NCBI GenBank assembly: GCA_026129905.1
Contig: JAHCHE010000011.1
Span: 186,001 to 250,000 of the forward strand
Source: Bryobacteraceae bacterium
Lineage (GTDB): Bacteria; Acidobacteriota; Terriglobia; Bryobacterales; Bryobacteraceae
DNA length: 64,000 nt
Reading direction: 5' to 3'
Shown: one piece after another, positions 7,625 through 16,267 of the stretch
How positions within the stretch are numbered: the stretch's first letter is position 1
Layout of the letters: the number at the start of each line of letters is the position of its first letter
Made by a program: the position numbers and the translations under genes
The notes under the pieces: generated by a model
What the model was told of the DNA's origin: nothing
The model's input: only the letters and a program-made list of their open reading frames with translations
The model's database searches: none

Positions 7625-8425
7625 TCAGCGATGGATGATCTCCCGCAGCGGCCGTACGTAGATGCTCCGATACGCCACCGGCCCGTGGTCCCCTTGCAGC
7701 ATGATCGGGTTGAGCGGCGCTTCCGGAATCTCCATATGCGCCCGGGTGGGACCTTCCACCTCCACGTTGTCCTGCACGGACAGGCCGTTGTGCAGCACCC
7801 GGACGAACCGCGCGTTCTCCGTCTTCTTGCCGCTTGCATCGAAGCGCGGGGCGCGAAACCAGATCTGGAACGACTGCCATTCGCCGGGCCGCCGGCTGGC
7901 GTTTCTGGAAGGCGCCGAGCCGCCGACGCCCCGGTTGTCGATCCAGCGGTGATAAACGCCGCCGCAGTCGGAACTGGTTACCGGCTCGGTGGAACCATAG
8001 CTGTCGAAAACCTGGATCTCATAAAGGCCTTGCAGGTAAACGCCGGAGTTTGATCCTTTGGCGAGCATGAATTTTAGATACAGCTCGACGTCGCCAAACT
8101 TGTCGGCGGTTACCAGGTTGGCGGTGCGGCCGGTGGGGCCGTTCACGATCCGATCGCCGGGTCCGGACCTCCCGGACAGTCGCGTCGGGCCGAGCAGCCG
8201 ATCCCAGATCACCACCGGCGTCGTGAACCAGGCGTTGGGCTGGTTGTCCTGCGCGTGCCAGCCGCTGAGATCGCGGCCGTTCAGCAGAGGGCGCCAGCCG
8301 TCCTCGATCAGGAACGGCGGATCGCCGTGCGCCTCGCCGTCATTCAACTCGGGCTTGCTCTGGGCGGGCGCAGACAGGCATGCAATGGACAGGGCGACGA
8401 CAAAGGCGAAAAAGGTGTTTCTCAT
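7625..8425 (-). CDS. DUF1080 (3-keto-disaccharide hydrolase-like) exported protein
   Basis: A 266-residue protein with a clear signal peptide (MRNTFFAFVVALSIACLSAPAQS, cleavage near residue 23). The rest is one DUF1080 domain: the LLNGRDLSGWHA opening, KFGDVELYLKFMLAKGSNSGVYLQG, YEIQVFDSYG, and an ending with PLNPIMLQGDHGPVAYRSIYVRPL. These concanavalin-like jelly-roll domains were linked to 3-keto-disaccharide hydrolysis and are abundant in Acidobacteriota and Planctomycetota. It probably acts in the periplasm on a glycan. The gene lies just upstream of the phenol-lyase gene on the same strand, but no functional link is obvious. Confidence 0.85.
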   Translation of the reverse strand: MRNTFFAFVVALSIACLSAPAQSKPELNDGEAHGDPPFLIEDGWRPLLNGRDLSGWHAQDNQPNAWFTTPVVIWDRLLGPTRLSGRSGPGDRIVNGPTGRTANLVTADKFGDVELYLKFMLAKGSNSGVYLQGLYEIQVFDSYGSTEPVTSSDCGGVYHRWIDNRGVGGSAPSRNASRRPGEWQSFQIWFRAPRFDASGKKTENARFVRVLHNGLSVQDNVEVEGPTRAHMEIPEAPLNPIMLQGDHGPVAYRSIYVRPLREIIHR

Positions 8426-8497
8426 AGGACCTCGGAATTCGACTGCAAGTATAAAACGCCGGCCGGCCGTGGCGAAAGCTTGCGACTGCTTGCGACA

Positions 8498-8671
8498 ATG
8501 GAAGTCCCCGTGACCCTCCGGCGTCTCAAAATCGCTCTGCTATGCTTCGCGCTGTTCGCGCTGATCGCCCTCGTGACCCTGACCGGACCCTTCCGGCTGG
8601 TCGTTTGGATCTTCCTGGCCGGGCTGGCGGTGAAGAGCTGGATTGCCTATCTGCGTGAGCGGGCGGAGTAG
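8498..8671 (+). CDS. Small two-helix membrane protein
   Basis: A 57-residue protein with two hydrophobic segments (about residues 11-29 and 33-46) separated by a Gly-Pro-Phe-Arg turn, a basic N-terminal stretch (TLRRLK) and a charged C-terminus (YLRERAE). It is not recognised. The ATG at 8498 is the last in-frame start before the hydrophobic part; an upstream extension would run through the promoter side of the divergent DUF1080 gene and looks non-coding. It may be a small inner-membrane protein of unknown role. No partner gene is adjacent. Confidence 0.5.
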   Translation: MEVPVTLRRLKIALLCFALFALIALVTLTGPFRLVVWIFLAGLAVKSWIAYLRERAE

Positions 8672-9160
8672 GGAGCCACTTATTCTCACGTGACAGTAAG
8701 GACTAGCATACCCGCAATGGCGCGAGGGTTACGGCGTTCATAGTGGGCCCTTCAGGCGACGTTCTTACGGATTTCGGGCTTCTGCCTAAGATACTTTCCT
8801 TACGTATTCCCGCATACTAACCGATGGAAGGATAGGACGGGTTTCGCCGCGCGGCTCAGCAGACGTTTCATCTCGAAACGCCGGTTTCAGAGTGGAACAG
8901 GAACCGGTCTTTCCGCCTACGTGGACGCCGGTTTGATCGGTCGGGCGGCCTGCGCCGGCCATGCACGGAAAGCCTTAGGTGGAGGGGGATTTTGCATTGA
9001 TCGGAAAGATCTTAGTTCCGCGACCGAAGGCGCGGACGACAGCACATCCACCCCGCCGGCGCGATTGGCGTTGCGCTTGCACCTGTGAGGGCATCCGCGG
9101 CAATGAGCGGTGAATAGGATCGCCGGTGGTTGATTCCGGCGGAGTTCAAAGGACAAATCG
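8672..9160. other. 489-base intergenic region upstream of the sigma-factor gene
   Basis: No convincing gene on either strand and no tRNA or riboswitch consensus that I can recognise. Base composition is less GC-biased in the first 150 bases (runs such as ttattctcacgtgacag and aagatactttccttacg). A small inverted repeat (CGCCGG at 9121-9126 with CCGGCG at 9136-9141) lies 19 bases before the sigma-factor start and could form a hairpin in its leader. The length suggests a long leader or an unrecognised small RNA. Confidence 0.4.
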
Positions 9161-9922
9161 ATGCCAGTGAAACAGCCTTATCAGACCGATGCAGCGAAGA
9201 CCACGAAGCGAGACCGGGTCATCCTGGAACATCTGCCCTTGGTGAAAGCGATCGCGGTCAGGGTGCACGATAACCTTCCCGTGCATGTCGATCTGGACGA
9301 CCTGGTTCACGCAGGCATACTGGGACTGTTCGACGCCGTGGAAAAGTTCGATCCGGAGAAGCAGGTTGCTTTCTCCAGCTACGCCAAGCACCGTATCAAG
9401 GGCGCGATTCTCGACAGCCTCCGGCAACTCGACTGGGCTTCGCGCGACCTCCGGCGCCGCCACAAGCAGGTGGAGGCCGCAACGCGCAGCCTGGCGGCCA
9501 CGCTGCACCGCAATCCCACCGAGCAGGAAGTGGCCGAGAAGCTGGGATTGGAAGAAGAGCGCTGGCGCCAGATGATGATCGACCTCCGCAATGTCGGGTT
9601 GATCTCGGCTTCGCGGCGGGCCGGCGATGGCGACGATCTGCCTCCTCCGGAATTCCCGGGCAAGCCGGATACGCAGCCGGACCGGATGTGCGCGCGGCGG
9701 CAACTGCGCTCGATGTTGAGCGACGCCATGCACACGCTTCCGGTGCGCTACCAGAAAGTGGTGGTGCTTTACTACACCAACGAGATGACGATGAAGGAGA
9801 TCGGCGGCGTGCTGGGAATCAACGAGAGCCGCGTGTCGCAAATCCACAAATCGGCGCTCGAGAAGATGGCGGCCGCGCTGGCGGCGAACGGCATCAACTC
9901 CAGCCACGCCTTCGCCGAATGA
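9161..9922 (+). CDS. FliA/WhiG-type RNA polymerase sigma factor
   Basis: A 253-residue sigma-70-family protein of the FliA/SigB/WhiG group. Region 2 spans about residues 20-95 (LPLVKAIAVRVH, DLDDLVHAGILGLFDAVEKFDP, FSSYAKHRIKGAILDSLRQLDWASRDLRR). Region 3 covers about 100-150 (NPTEQEVAEKLGLEEERW). Region 4 is at 190-240 with the helix-turn-helix MTMKEIGGVLGINESRVSQIHKSALEKM. WASRDLRR is typical of FliA- and WhiG-type factors. No flagellar gene or anti-sigma gene is adjacent, so the regulon (motility, sporulation-like or stress) is open. The ATG at 9161 is preceded by AAAGGA about eight bases upstream. Confidence 0.9.
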   Translation: MPVKQPYQTDAAKTTKRDRVILEHLPLVKAIAVRVHDNLPVHVDLDDLVHAGILGLFDAVEKFDPEKQVAFSSYAKHRIKGAILDSLRQLDWASRDLRRRHKQVEAATRSLAATLHRNPTEQEVAEKLGLEEERWRQMMIDLRNVGLISASRRAGDGDDLPPPEFPGKPDTQPDRMCARRQLRSMLSDAMHTLPVRYQKVVVLYYTNEMTMKEIGGVLGINESRVSQIHKSALEKMAAALAANGINSSHAFAE

Positions 9923-9943
9923 AGTAAGACCGCGGAACAGCGG

Positions 9944-11659
9944 CTACTCGACGTGTATTGTGTAGGGGGCGAGCCGCAGCATTCCCCCCCGAATCAGGAC
10001 CCGCGGATCCACGCCGTTGATCAGCTCGCGAAAGCGGGCGAGGGCCGACACTTCCGGGCGCTGCTCCATGAAATAGGAAAGCAGGCTCCGCTTTGGGGGG
10101 TACGTCACCAGGCGCACCTGGACGTCGGGGGCGATTCCGGCTTTCTCTTTCACCAGCTCGACCGCGCGGTCCAGCCCGCCCAGTTCATCGATCAGCCCAT
10201 TCGCGCGGGCCTGTTCGCCGGTCCACACCCGCCCTTCCGCCAGGGGACGGACCTCTTCCACCTGCCGCCGCCGGCCCTCGGCCACAACCCGCAAAAACCC
10301 GCGATAGACTTCGTCCACGCCCTCGCGAAGCTTGGCGCGGCCGGCCTCGCTCAACGGCTTGTAGTCGGAATCGATGTCGGCGAAGCGGCCGCGGGTTAGA
10401 TACTCCTTCTGCACGCCCAGCTTGTCGTAGAGACCCCGCAGGTTCGCTTTCCCGTAAATAACGCCGATGGAACCCGTGAACGTGTCGGGATACGCTAGTA
10501 CGCGGTCGCCGCTCATGGCGATGTAGTAGCCGCCTGACGCCGCAAGGTCCGACATGGAAATCACCAGCGGCTTCTTCCCGGCGAGCTGCTTGATCTCGTG
10601 CAGCATCTCGTCGGACGCCAGCGCGTCGCCGCCCGGCGAGTTAACGCGCAGCACGACGCCGCGAATGCCGCCGTCGGCGGCGACCCGGCGTACGGTTGAG
10701 ATGAAGCTCCGCGAATACAGCACGCCTTCATCGCCGAACCCCGATTCCTCGCCCGACATGATCGCCCCTTCCCCGACCAGCAGCGCGATCCGCGGTCCGG
10801 AGTCGAAGCCGGAGATCGGCGCACGGAGGTAGTCGCGGTAGGAAATCTTGCGGATCTCGCTTTGGTTCAGCCGGGTTTTCAGATGTTCGTACACCTGGTC
10901 CTCGAACGTCAGGTCGTCCACCAGACCGTCCTGCTTCGCTTTCGATGCCAGGAACGGTCCCTGGTCGATGAGCGCCTTCACCTTCTGATCATCCATCCGC
11001 CGCCCTTCGGCCACCGACTTGATGAAGCCGCCGAAAAGTTGATCGAGAACCGAGTTCAGAACCTCCCGGGTCTCCGGGCTCATCGACCCGCGGGTGAACA
11101 TGTCGCCCGCGTCCTTGTACTTGCCGGCATGCTCGATCTCCATCTCGACGCCGATCTTGTCGAGCGTATTCTTCAGAAAAATCAGCTCGGCGCGGATGCC
11201 CTTGACGTTCAGGACATCTTCGGTGGACATATAGACCTGGTCCGCCGCCGTCGCCAGGTAGTATTCGCGGCTGCCCGGCCGCCGCAGAAACGCCACCAGC
11301 GGCTTGCCGGACTCCTTGAACTTCAGCAATCCATCCCGGATTTCCTGAAGCTTGCCCCAGCCCGCGCCGACATCCTGTGGCGCCAGCACGGCGGCCTTGA
11401 TCCGCGGATCGACGCTCGCCCTCCGCAGAACCTCCCACACGTCGCGCACGGTCATCGGCTCGCGCGCCTGGAAGAACGGTAGCGGCACCGTGATCGGCGG
11501 CTGCTCCGGTATCGGGCCCTCCAGGTTCAGCACCAGGGTCGAGGCGTCGGCGACCACCGGCCGGCGCTCGCCGGCCTTAAAGATCGCGAAAAACACTACG
11601 AAAATGGTCAGGATCGTCAGCAGGATGCCGGCGAGCAGACCTATAAGGAATTTCTTCAT
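9944..11659 (-). CDS. sppA: Signal peptide peptidase SppA (long, 67K type)
   Basis: A 571-residue membrane-anchored serine protease with an N-terminal transmembrane helix (residues 3-26) and two ClpP-like halves. By comparison with the E. coli enzyme (Lys209/Ser409), the catalytic dyad is K182 (GKYKDAGDMF) in the first half and S375 (DLAASGGYYI) in the second. VLRVNSPGGDALASDEM and GSIGVIYGKANLRGLYDKLG are the usual conserved blocks. It degrades signal peptides left in the cytoplasmic membrane. It is the last gene of the yceD-rpmF-plsX-dsbD-sppA run, 98 bases after dsbD. The length is slightly below the E. coli 618 residues. Confidence 0.92.
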   Translation of the reverse strand: MKKFLIGLLAGILLTILTIFVVFFAIFKAGERRPVVADASTLVLNLEGPIPEQPPITVPLPFFQAREPMTVRDVWEVLRRASVDPRIKAAVLAPQDVGAGWGKLQEIRDGLLKFKESGKPLVAFLRRPGSREYYLATAADQVYMSTEDVLNVKGIRAELIFLKNTLDKIGVEMEIEHAGKYKDAGDMFTRGSMSPETREVLNSVLDQLFGGFIKSVAEGRRMDDQKVKALIDQGPFLASKAKQDGLVDDLTFEDQVYEHLKTRLNQSEIRKISYRDYLRAPISGFDSGPRIALLVGEGAIMSGEESGFGDEGVLYSRSFISTVRRVAADGGIRGVVLRVNSPGGDALASDEMLHEIKQLAGKKPLVISMSDLAASGGYYIAMSGDRVLAYPDTFTGSIGVIYGKANLRGLYDKLGVQKEYLTRGRFADIDSDYKPLSEAGRAKLREGVDEVYRGFLRVVAEGRRRQVEEVRPLAEGRVWTGEQARANGLIDELGGLDRAVELVKEKAGIAPDVQVRLVTYPPKRSLLSYFMEQRPEVSALARFRELINGVDPRVLIRGGMLRLAPYTIHVE

Positions 11660-11757
11660 AGCCTTTTACTCTGGCTGAGCGGCCGCAGGGCGAAGCCGGC
11701 GGAACGGACGCCTCTTGTTGTTGAGAGCGCTGATGATCCGCCGTTTCATGACTGCGT

Positions 11758-13725
11758 TCAGACGGACGAGGCGGTCCTGGAACCCGCCGCCGGCGTCTGG
11801 AGAAACGACAGGAATTCGCCCGCGTCGCGGGTGAGTCCGCCGAAGGTAGCGATGGCGTTGCCGTCGGCGTCGAGAATGGCATAGTACGGAATCGCGATCG
11901 TGGAGAACCGCGATTCCTGGAACCGCTGGTTCCGCTCGGAAGCCTCGTCGCTGCCGTCGGTGTATAGCTCCACCAGCACGAAGCGGGACAACTCCCCGGC
12001 GATCTCCGGGCGCGTAAACATGTTTGCTTTCATCCAGTGGCAGTTTGTGCACGCGTAGCCTGTAAAGCTGACGAACACCAACTTACCTTCCTGCCGGGCC
12101 CGCGCCAGCGCTTCGTCGTACTGGTTCTTCATCCACGCGGGGCCGCTTTCCGACCCTCCCTGCCGCGCCGCGCCGGGCTCGGCCAGCGGAACATACGCGT
12201 CCAGCTCGCCCAGCCGCCCGCCGAACATGCCGGGCGCAAGATTGACCGCAAACGCCAGCAGCGCCACGCCCACGAGCAGCCGTCCCATCCCAACCTTCTC
12301 ATCCGGATTGACGCCTTCCAGCCGGAGGAACCCCAGCAGGTACAATCCCGCCATGGCGAACAGAACGATCCAGATAGCCAGGAATCGCTCCCGCGTCAGC
12401 AGACCCCACTGCATCACCTGGTCCACGTTGCTGATGTACTTGAACATCATCGCGAGGATGATGAAGCCGAGCACAACCTTCACGCGAGCCATCCAGCCCC
12501 CGCTTTTCGGCAGCCGCTGGAGATAGGCCGGGAACAGCGCGAGGAAAAAGAACGGAGACGCGAGGCCGGTGGCGAAAGCCGCCATGCCCAGGAACGGCTG
12601 TACGCCGCCGCCCTGTATGGAAGCGGCCAGCAGCGTACCTACAAACGGCCCGACGCACGCGAATGCCGTCAGCGAAAACGTCAGGCCCATGATCAGCGTC
12701 CCGCCATACCCGCCGCGCTGCGACATGCGGTCGAGACTCGTGAGGAGACCGGAGGGCAGCGTGATCTCAAACGCGCCAAGCAGGCTCAGGCCGAACACCA
12801 GGAAGACTCCGGCCACAAAGGCGTTCACCCAGGGATTCGAACCCAGTTGCACGACGCCGAAGGGACCCAGCAGCGCCGTCGTCAGCAGCCCGAGTCCCGT
12901 GAACAGGACGATGATGCCGAGACAGAATACCGCGGCCTGAATCGCGCTCCCGCCGCGGCCGGCGCTGTTTTGGCGAAGGAAAAACGACACCGTGATCGGG
13001 ATCATCGGAAACACGCACGGCGTGAAGATCGCCGCGATGCCCAGGCCGAAAGCGATCGCCAGAAACCGCGCCATGCCGGACCGGTCCGCCGATGCTCCCT
13101 GCGCCGCATCTCCGCCAGCCGGAGACTCGGTGGCTGCCGGCCCGCCGCCCGGCTCGGAAGGGGGGGCTGCGGGAGGCGACGCTGCTTGGGCGGAAGCCGG
13201 CTGAGAAGGAGAAAAGCCGTCCGGAATCGCGATATTCGGCGCGGCCGCCCCCGGATCCACCATCAGCGTCGCGGAGGCGCTCCGCCGCACCGGAGGCAGG
13301 CATTCCTTTTCCGTGCAAAGCTGATAGCGAACGTTCGCCGTCAGCTCGGCCGGACCCGGCTTGGCGTTGCCCGCTAGCGTGATCTCAAAAAGGAATGTCG
13401 CCTTGCCCTCGTAGGTCTCGGTGTCGATCTTGAAGTTCGGGTCGAACTTGGTTGTGGGCGGCTGCTGGTACACCCGGTAGGCGGCGATCGCGGGATTCTC
13501 AGCCAACTCGATCCGGGTGGGAATCGGCCCGCCCGGCGGCGTCGTGGGCGAGTAGACGTGCCAACCGGGCTCCAGCGTCGCGGTGAACCGGCCCAGCGCC
13601 GCGGCGCCGGGAGGCGCGGCTTTCTGGTCCAGCGTCAACGACCATTTGGCCGGATCCAGCCGTTGCGGCAGTGTGGGCAAGCCGACCAGCGCCAAGAGCC
13701 AGATCAAACGAACGGACGTCGACAT
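11758..13725 (-). CDS. dsbD: Thiol:disulfide interchange protein DsbD family
   Basis: A 655-residue protein with the three-part DsbD layout. A signal peptide is followed by the periplasmic alpha domain with a redox pair (CTEKEC, about residue 135). The central membrane domain has eight or so helices, with its two cysteines in FTPCVFPMIP and TAFACVGPFVGT. The C-terminal thioredoxin-like gamma domain carries YACTNCHWMK. All six expected cysteines are present, so it should carry electrons from cytoplasmic thioredoxin to periplasmic thiol proteins. A Pro/Ala/Gly-rich linker (about residues 175-215) joins the alpha and membrane domains. It lies 8 bases downstream of plsX, probably in the same operon; that link is positional, not functional. 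Confidence 0.9.
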   Translation of the reverse strand: MSTSVRLIWLLALVGLPTLPQRLDPAKWSLTLDQKAAPPGAAALGRFTATLEPGWHVYSPTTPPGGPIPTRIELAENPAIAAYRVYQQPPTTKFDPNFKIDTETYEGKATFLFEITLAGNAKPGPAELTANVRYQLCTEKECLPPVRRSASATLMVDPGAAAPNIAIPDGFSPSQPASAQAASPPAAPPSEPGGGPAATESPAGGDAAQGASADRSGMARFLAIAFGLGIAAIFTPCVFPMIPITVSFFLRQNSAGRGGSAIQAAVFCLGIIVLFTGLGLLTTALLGPFGVVQLGSNPWVNAFVAGVFLVFGLSLLGAFEITLPSGLLTSLDRMSQRGGYGGTLIMGLTFSLTAFACVGPFVGTLLAASIQGGGVQPFLGMAAFATGLASPFFFLALFPAYLQRLPKSGGWMARVKVVLGFIILAMMFKYISNVDQVMQWGLLTRERFLAIWIVLFAMAGLYLLGFLRLEGVNPDEKVGMGRLLVGVALLAFAVNLAPGMFGGRLGELDAYVPLAEPGAARQGGSESGPAWMKNQYDEALARARQEGKLVFVSFTGYACTNCHWMKANMFTRPEIAGELSRFVLVELYTDGSDEASERNQRFQESRFSTIAIPYYAILDADGNAIATFGGLTRDAGEFLSFLQTPAAGSRTASSV

Positions 13726-13733
13726 CGAATGCC

Positions 13734-14759
13734 TCAGGTGACGTTGGCCGAGAGCTGGGTGGCCGTCCAGCGGCTCAGTTCGTCTTCGATCTGCGTGTTC
13801 ACCTGGCCGCGGGCGAACTCGGCGGCGATGCGGATCGCGTTCTTGATGGCATTTGCGTTCGAGCTGCCGTGGCAGATGATGCAGACGCCCTTCACGCCCA
13901 ACAGCGGGGCGCCCCCGGTTTCCGAGTAATCGAACCGCTTCCGAAAATCCGCGTAGGCGGATCGGGAGATCCAGTAGCCGAGCTTGCGCGTGAGCGTCGC
14001 CGAGAGCGTCTCCCGAAGCGCCTGCCGCACAAAATCCGCCAGGCCCTCGCTGACCTTCAGCGCGACATTGCCGACGAAGCCGTCGCAGACCACGACGTCG
14101 ACCGCGCCGGTATATACATCTCGCCCTTCGACATTCCCGATGAAGTTCAGCGGCAGGCTCTTGAGCATGACGCTCGCGTTGCGCGTCAATTCGTTGCCTT
14201 TGTGGTCCTCCTCCCCGATGGATAGAATGCCAACCGACGGGTTCTCCCTCCGCAGGATGACGCGGGCATACACTTCGCCCATCACGGCGAACTGCGCCAG
14301 CATCCGCGGCGTACAGTCGACGTTGGCGCCGACGTCCATGAGGATGGTCGGACGGCCTTTCACGGTTGGAAGCAGCGAGGCGAGCGCGGGCCGCTCGACG
14401 CCGGGGACCATGCCCTGCACCAGCTTCGCCGTCGCCATCGCCGCTCCGGTATTGCCGGCCGAGACGACGCCGTGCGCGGACCCGTCGCGCACAAGCTGGG
14501 CCGCGACGCGAATCGAAGAGTCGCGCATTCGGAGGGCCTTGGAGGGCTTATCCTCCATCGTGACCACTTCACTGGCGGGAACGATCTCCACCGCCTGGCG
14601 GGCGCCGCCCGCGCGCTGTTTCAGTTCCTTACGGAGCAACTCCTCGCGCCCGACCAGCAAGACCTTGACGTCGAGCGACCTCACGGCCGCAATAACGCCT
14701 TCAATCTCGATTCCAGGGGCGTTGTCGCCGCCCATCGCGTCCACTGCGACGGTCACCAT
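13734..14759 (-). CDS. plsX: Phosphate acyltransferase PlsX
   Basis: A 341-residue protein starting [14 protein letters not shown], the PlsX hallmark. Further family blocks are [66 protein letters not shown] and [15 protein letters not shown]. It converts acyl-ACP to acyl-phosphate, the first step of phospholipid synthesis with PlsY. It follows rpmF by 25 bases in the conserved yceD-rpmF-plsX order. The usual fabH/fabD partners are not downstream here; dsbD takes that place. Confidence 0.95.
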   Translation of the reverse strand: MVTVAVDAMGGDNAPGIEIEGVIAAVRSLDVKVLLVGREELLRKELKQRAGGARQAVEIVPASEVVTMEDKPSKALRMRDSSIRVAAQLVRDGSAHGVVSAGNTGAAMATAKLVQGMVPGVERPALASLLPTVKGRPTILMDVGANVDCTPRMLAQFAVMGEVYARVILRRENPSVGILSIGEEDHKGNELTRNASVMLKSLPLNFIGNVEGRDVYTGAVDVVVCDGFVGNVALKVSEGLADFVRQALRETLSATLTRKLGYWISRSAYADFRKRFDYSETGGAPLLGVKGVCIICHGSSNANAIKNAIRIAAEFARGQVNTQIEDELSRWTATQLSANVT

Positions 14760-14784
14760 TGGCTCTGGACTCCGCGCCGCGAAT

Positions 14785-14967
14785 CTAGGTCTCCGCTACT
14801 TCGATCACCTCGCGTCCCTTATAGTAACCGCAGTGGGGACATACCCGGTGCGGAATCTTCGGTTCATGGCAGTTGGGGCACTCGGAGAGCGCCGGACGTT
14901 TCAGCCCGTCGTGGGCCCGCCGCGTGGCGGTTCTGCGGTTGGAATGTCTTCGTTTCGGATTTGGCAT
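14785..14967 (-). CDS. rpmF: 50S ribosomal protein L32
   Basis: Sixty residues beginning [19 protein letters not shown], with the zinc-ribbon cysteines C34, C37 and C47, C50 ([10 protein letters not shown] and [15 protein letters not shown]). This is the four-Cys L32 paralogue. It is a structural component of the large ribosomal subunit. It lies between the DUF177 gene (61 bases upstream) and plsX, the order seen in most bacteria. Confidence 0.96.
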   Translation of the reverse strand: MPNPKRRHSNRRTATRRAHDGLKRPALSECPNCHEPKIPHRVCPHCGYYKGREVIEVAET

Positions 14968-15028
14968 GCCGATCCTCTATAGCAATATCTCAGTTGTAAT
15001 GGGGCTGGTGGCGGCCGGACGAACGAAC

Positions 15029-15562
15029 TTATTCGCGCGTCGAGGGCCGGAAGTTGCGCAGCGCCGACCAGCGGTCATCCTGCCGCTGCTCCTGACAGCC
15101 GCATAGGACCCGATTCCGGTTTCCTCCGCAAACGGGACAGATCCCCTTGCAGGCCTCGCTGCACACCCACTGCATGGGAAGCCAGAGCAGGACCTGTTCC
15201 CGAATGACGTCCGCCAGTTGGAGGCCCTCGCCTTCGTAGTAGCCAACCTGGCTTTCACTTTCATCCAGCTCAAGGTCGGCCGCGTCGGAATCGCCCGACG
15301 CCGGCCGGTAGAACAGATCGAACTCGCGGTCGATCGGAAAGCGGGCCGCCTCCAGACACCGGTCGCAGTCCGCTTCCAACTCGCCGCAAAAGTGGCCTCG
15401 AACCCTGATTTCATCCGTTCCCCGCAGGAGTTCCGCAACACCGGTCACCCGCGCCGGGGACACCTGGCGAAAATCGGTTTCCGACAGGTCCAGTTTGCCC
15501 GGCGGGAAGGTCAGGTCGAAGCCCGCCTTCCGGAGCTCTAACTCGCGGACGCTAAAGAACAA
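15029..15562 (-). CDS. yceD: DUF177/YceD family protein
   Basis: A 177-residue YceD-like protein. The core is GHFCGELEADCDRCLEAARFPIDREFDLFYRP (about residues 55-86), with the ELDESE acidic patch, IREQVLLWLPMQWVCSEACKGICPVCGGNRN and a Cys-rich tail. The CxxC pairs (DCDRC, CPVC) could bind zinc. DUF177 proteins are linked to 23S rRNA processing and 50S assembly, and they precede rpmF in most genomes, as here. A consensus-like -10 (TATAAT) lies about 38 bases upstream of the start, so it is probably the first gene of the operon. Confidence 0.9.
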   Translation of the reverse strand: MFFSVRELELRKAGFDLTFPPGKLDLSETDFRQVSPARVTGVAELLRGTDEIRVRGHFCGELEADCDRCLEAARFPIDREFDLFYRPASGDSDAADLELDESESQVGYYEGEGLQLADVIREQVLLWLPMQWVCSEACKGICPVCGGNRNRVLCGCQEQRQDDRWSALRNFRPSTRE

Positions 15563-15600
15563 CGCGCACCTCGACAGCTCGCCGTCAGCGACAAACCATT

Positions 15601-15606
15601 ATTATA
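15601..15606 (-). promoter_or_regulatory. Candidate -10 element for the yceD-rpmF-plsX operon
   Basis: The minus strand reads TATAAT here, 38 bases upstream of the yceD start. No good -35 hexamer is present 17 bases further upstream (the region is GC-rich), so the assignment rests on the -10 alone. Confidence 0.35.
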
Positions 15607-15749
15607 CCCAGCGCTTAGGCGGGCGCGGGCCGCACCCGAGCTCTGGCCGGCTTCGCGCCCGTCACGTGCCCCTCGCCGGTCCGATCCGGTCCGATTCGCG
15701 GCCATCGGACGCCTTCTAATCGCATGCTATACTGGCCCTGCTCACCGTC

Positions 15750-16151
15750 ATGCCCTGGTGGCCCAAACCGCGCCTGTGGACGGCATTCCCGCTGCTGGCT
15801 TGGTTTTTGCTCGGACCGATCGCCCCTCTCGCGGCGTTAGTTCAATCGCCCCCCGTCTGCCCGAAAGCCTGTTGCCGTACGCAGTGCTGCTGCCGGAAGA
15901 GAACGCCCGCGCCGGTCGCTTCCGATTCCCCGAGCCGGTTTCTGAAGTCGGCCCGGTGTCCGACCTCGTGCCGCCAGGACTTAGGCAGAGTCTCCGCGCG
16001 GGCTCTGGTACCGTGTCCGGAATTCGGCGCCGGAAGTGGTCCGGCCGACGAATTCCACGCAGCGGCAGGCGCGCCTGAGCCGAATACGATCTTCAACCTG
16101 CCGAGTCACTCCCTCTATCAGCGTCCTCCGCCTCCCCTCTCGGGATCCTGA
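15750..16151 (+). CDS. Cys-rich exported protein of unknown function
   Basis: A 133-residue protein with an N-terminal hydrophobic segment (about residues 12-30, LWTAFPLLAWFLLGPIAPLAALV), probably a signal peptide or anchor. It is followed by a dense cysteine cluster (VCPKACCRTQCCCRK, residues 36-50), two later cysteines near residues 69-73 and one near 88. The Pro-rich C-terminus ends YQRPPPPLSGS. It is not recognised. It lies 116 bases upstream of a copper-type TonB receptor on the same strand, so metal binding is a reasonable guess. A TATACT-like element lies about 20 bases before the ATG. The whole region is GC-rich and open in other frames, so coding is likely but not certain. Confidence 0.5.
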   Translation: MPWWPKPRLWTAFPLLAWFLLGPIAPLAALVQSPPVCPKACCRTQCCCRKRTPAPVASDSPSRFLKSARCPTSCRQDLGRVSARALVPCPEFGAGSGPADEFHAAAGAPEPNTIFNLPSHSLYQRPPPPLSGS

Positions 16152-16267
16152 GCACGTTCGGCGGAACACTGCGCATTGTAGTCGCGGAAAGTGTCTCCCG
16201 TCGCCGCGCGCGTCCACGCGGGCCTGCGCGCGTTACTTTGTCCGTGCGTAGTCGAACCGGAGGGTTG

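Noticed and set aside
11666..11749. A 27-codon frame (MKRRIISALNNKRRPFRRLR...) between dsbD and sppA
   Set aside because: No Shine-Dalgarno sequence and no recognisable family; the basic composition could be chance. It remains possible as a leader peptide.
12037..13377. A 446-codon plus-strand frame opposite dsbD
   Set aside because: Low-complexity, Arg/Gln-rich antisense reading of a clear DsbD gene.
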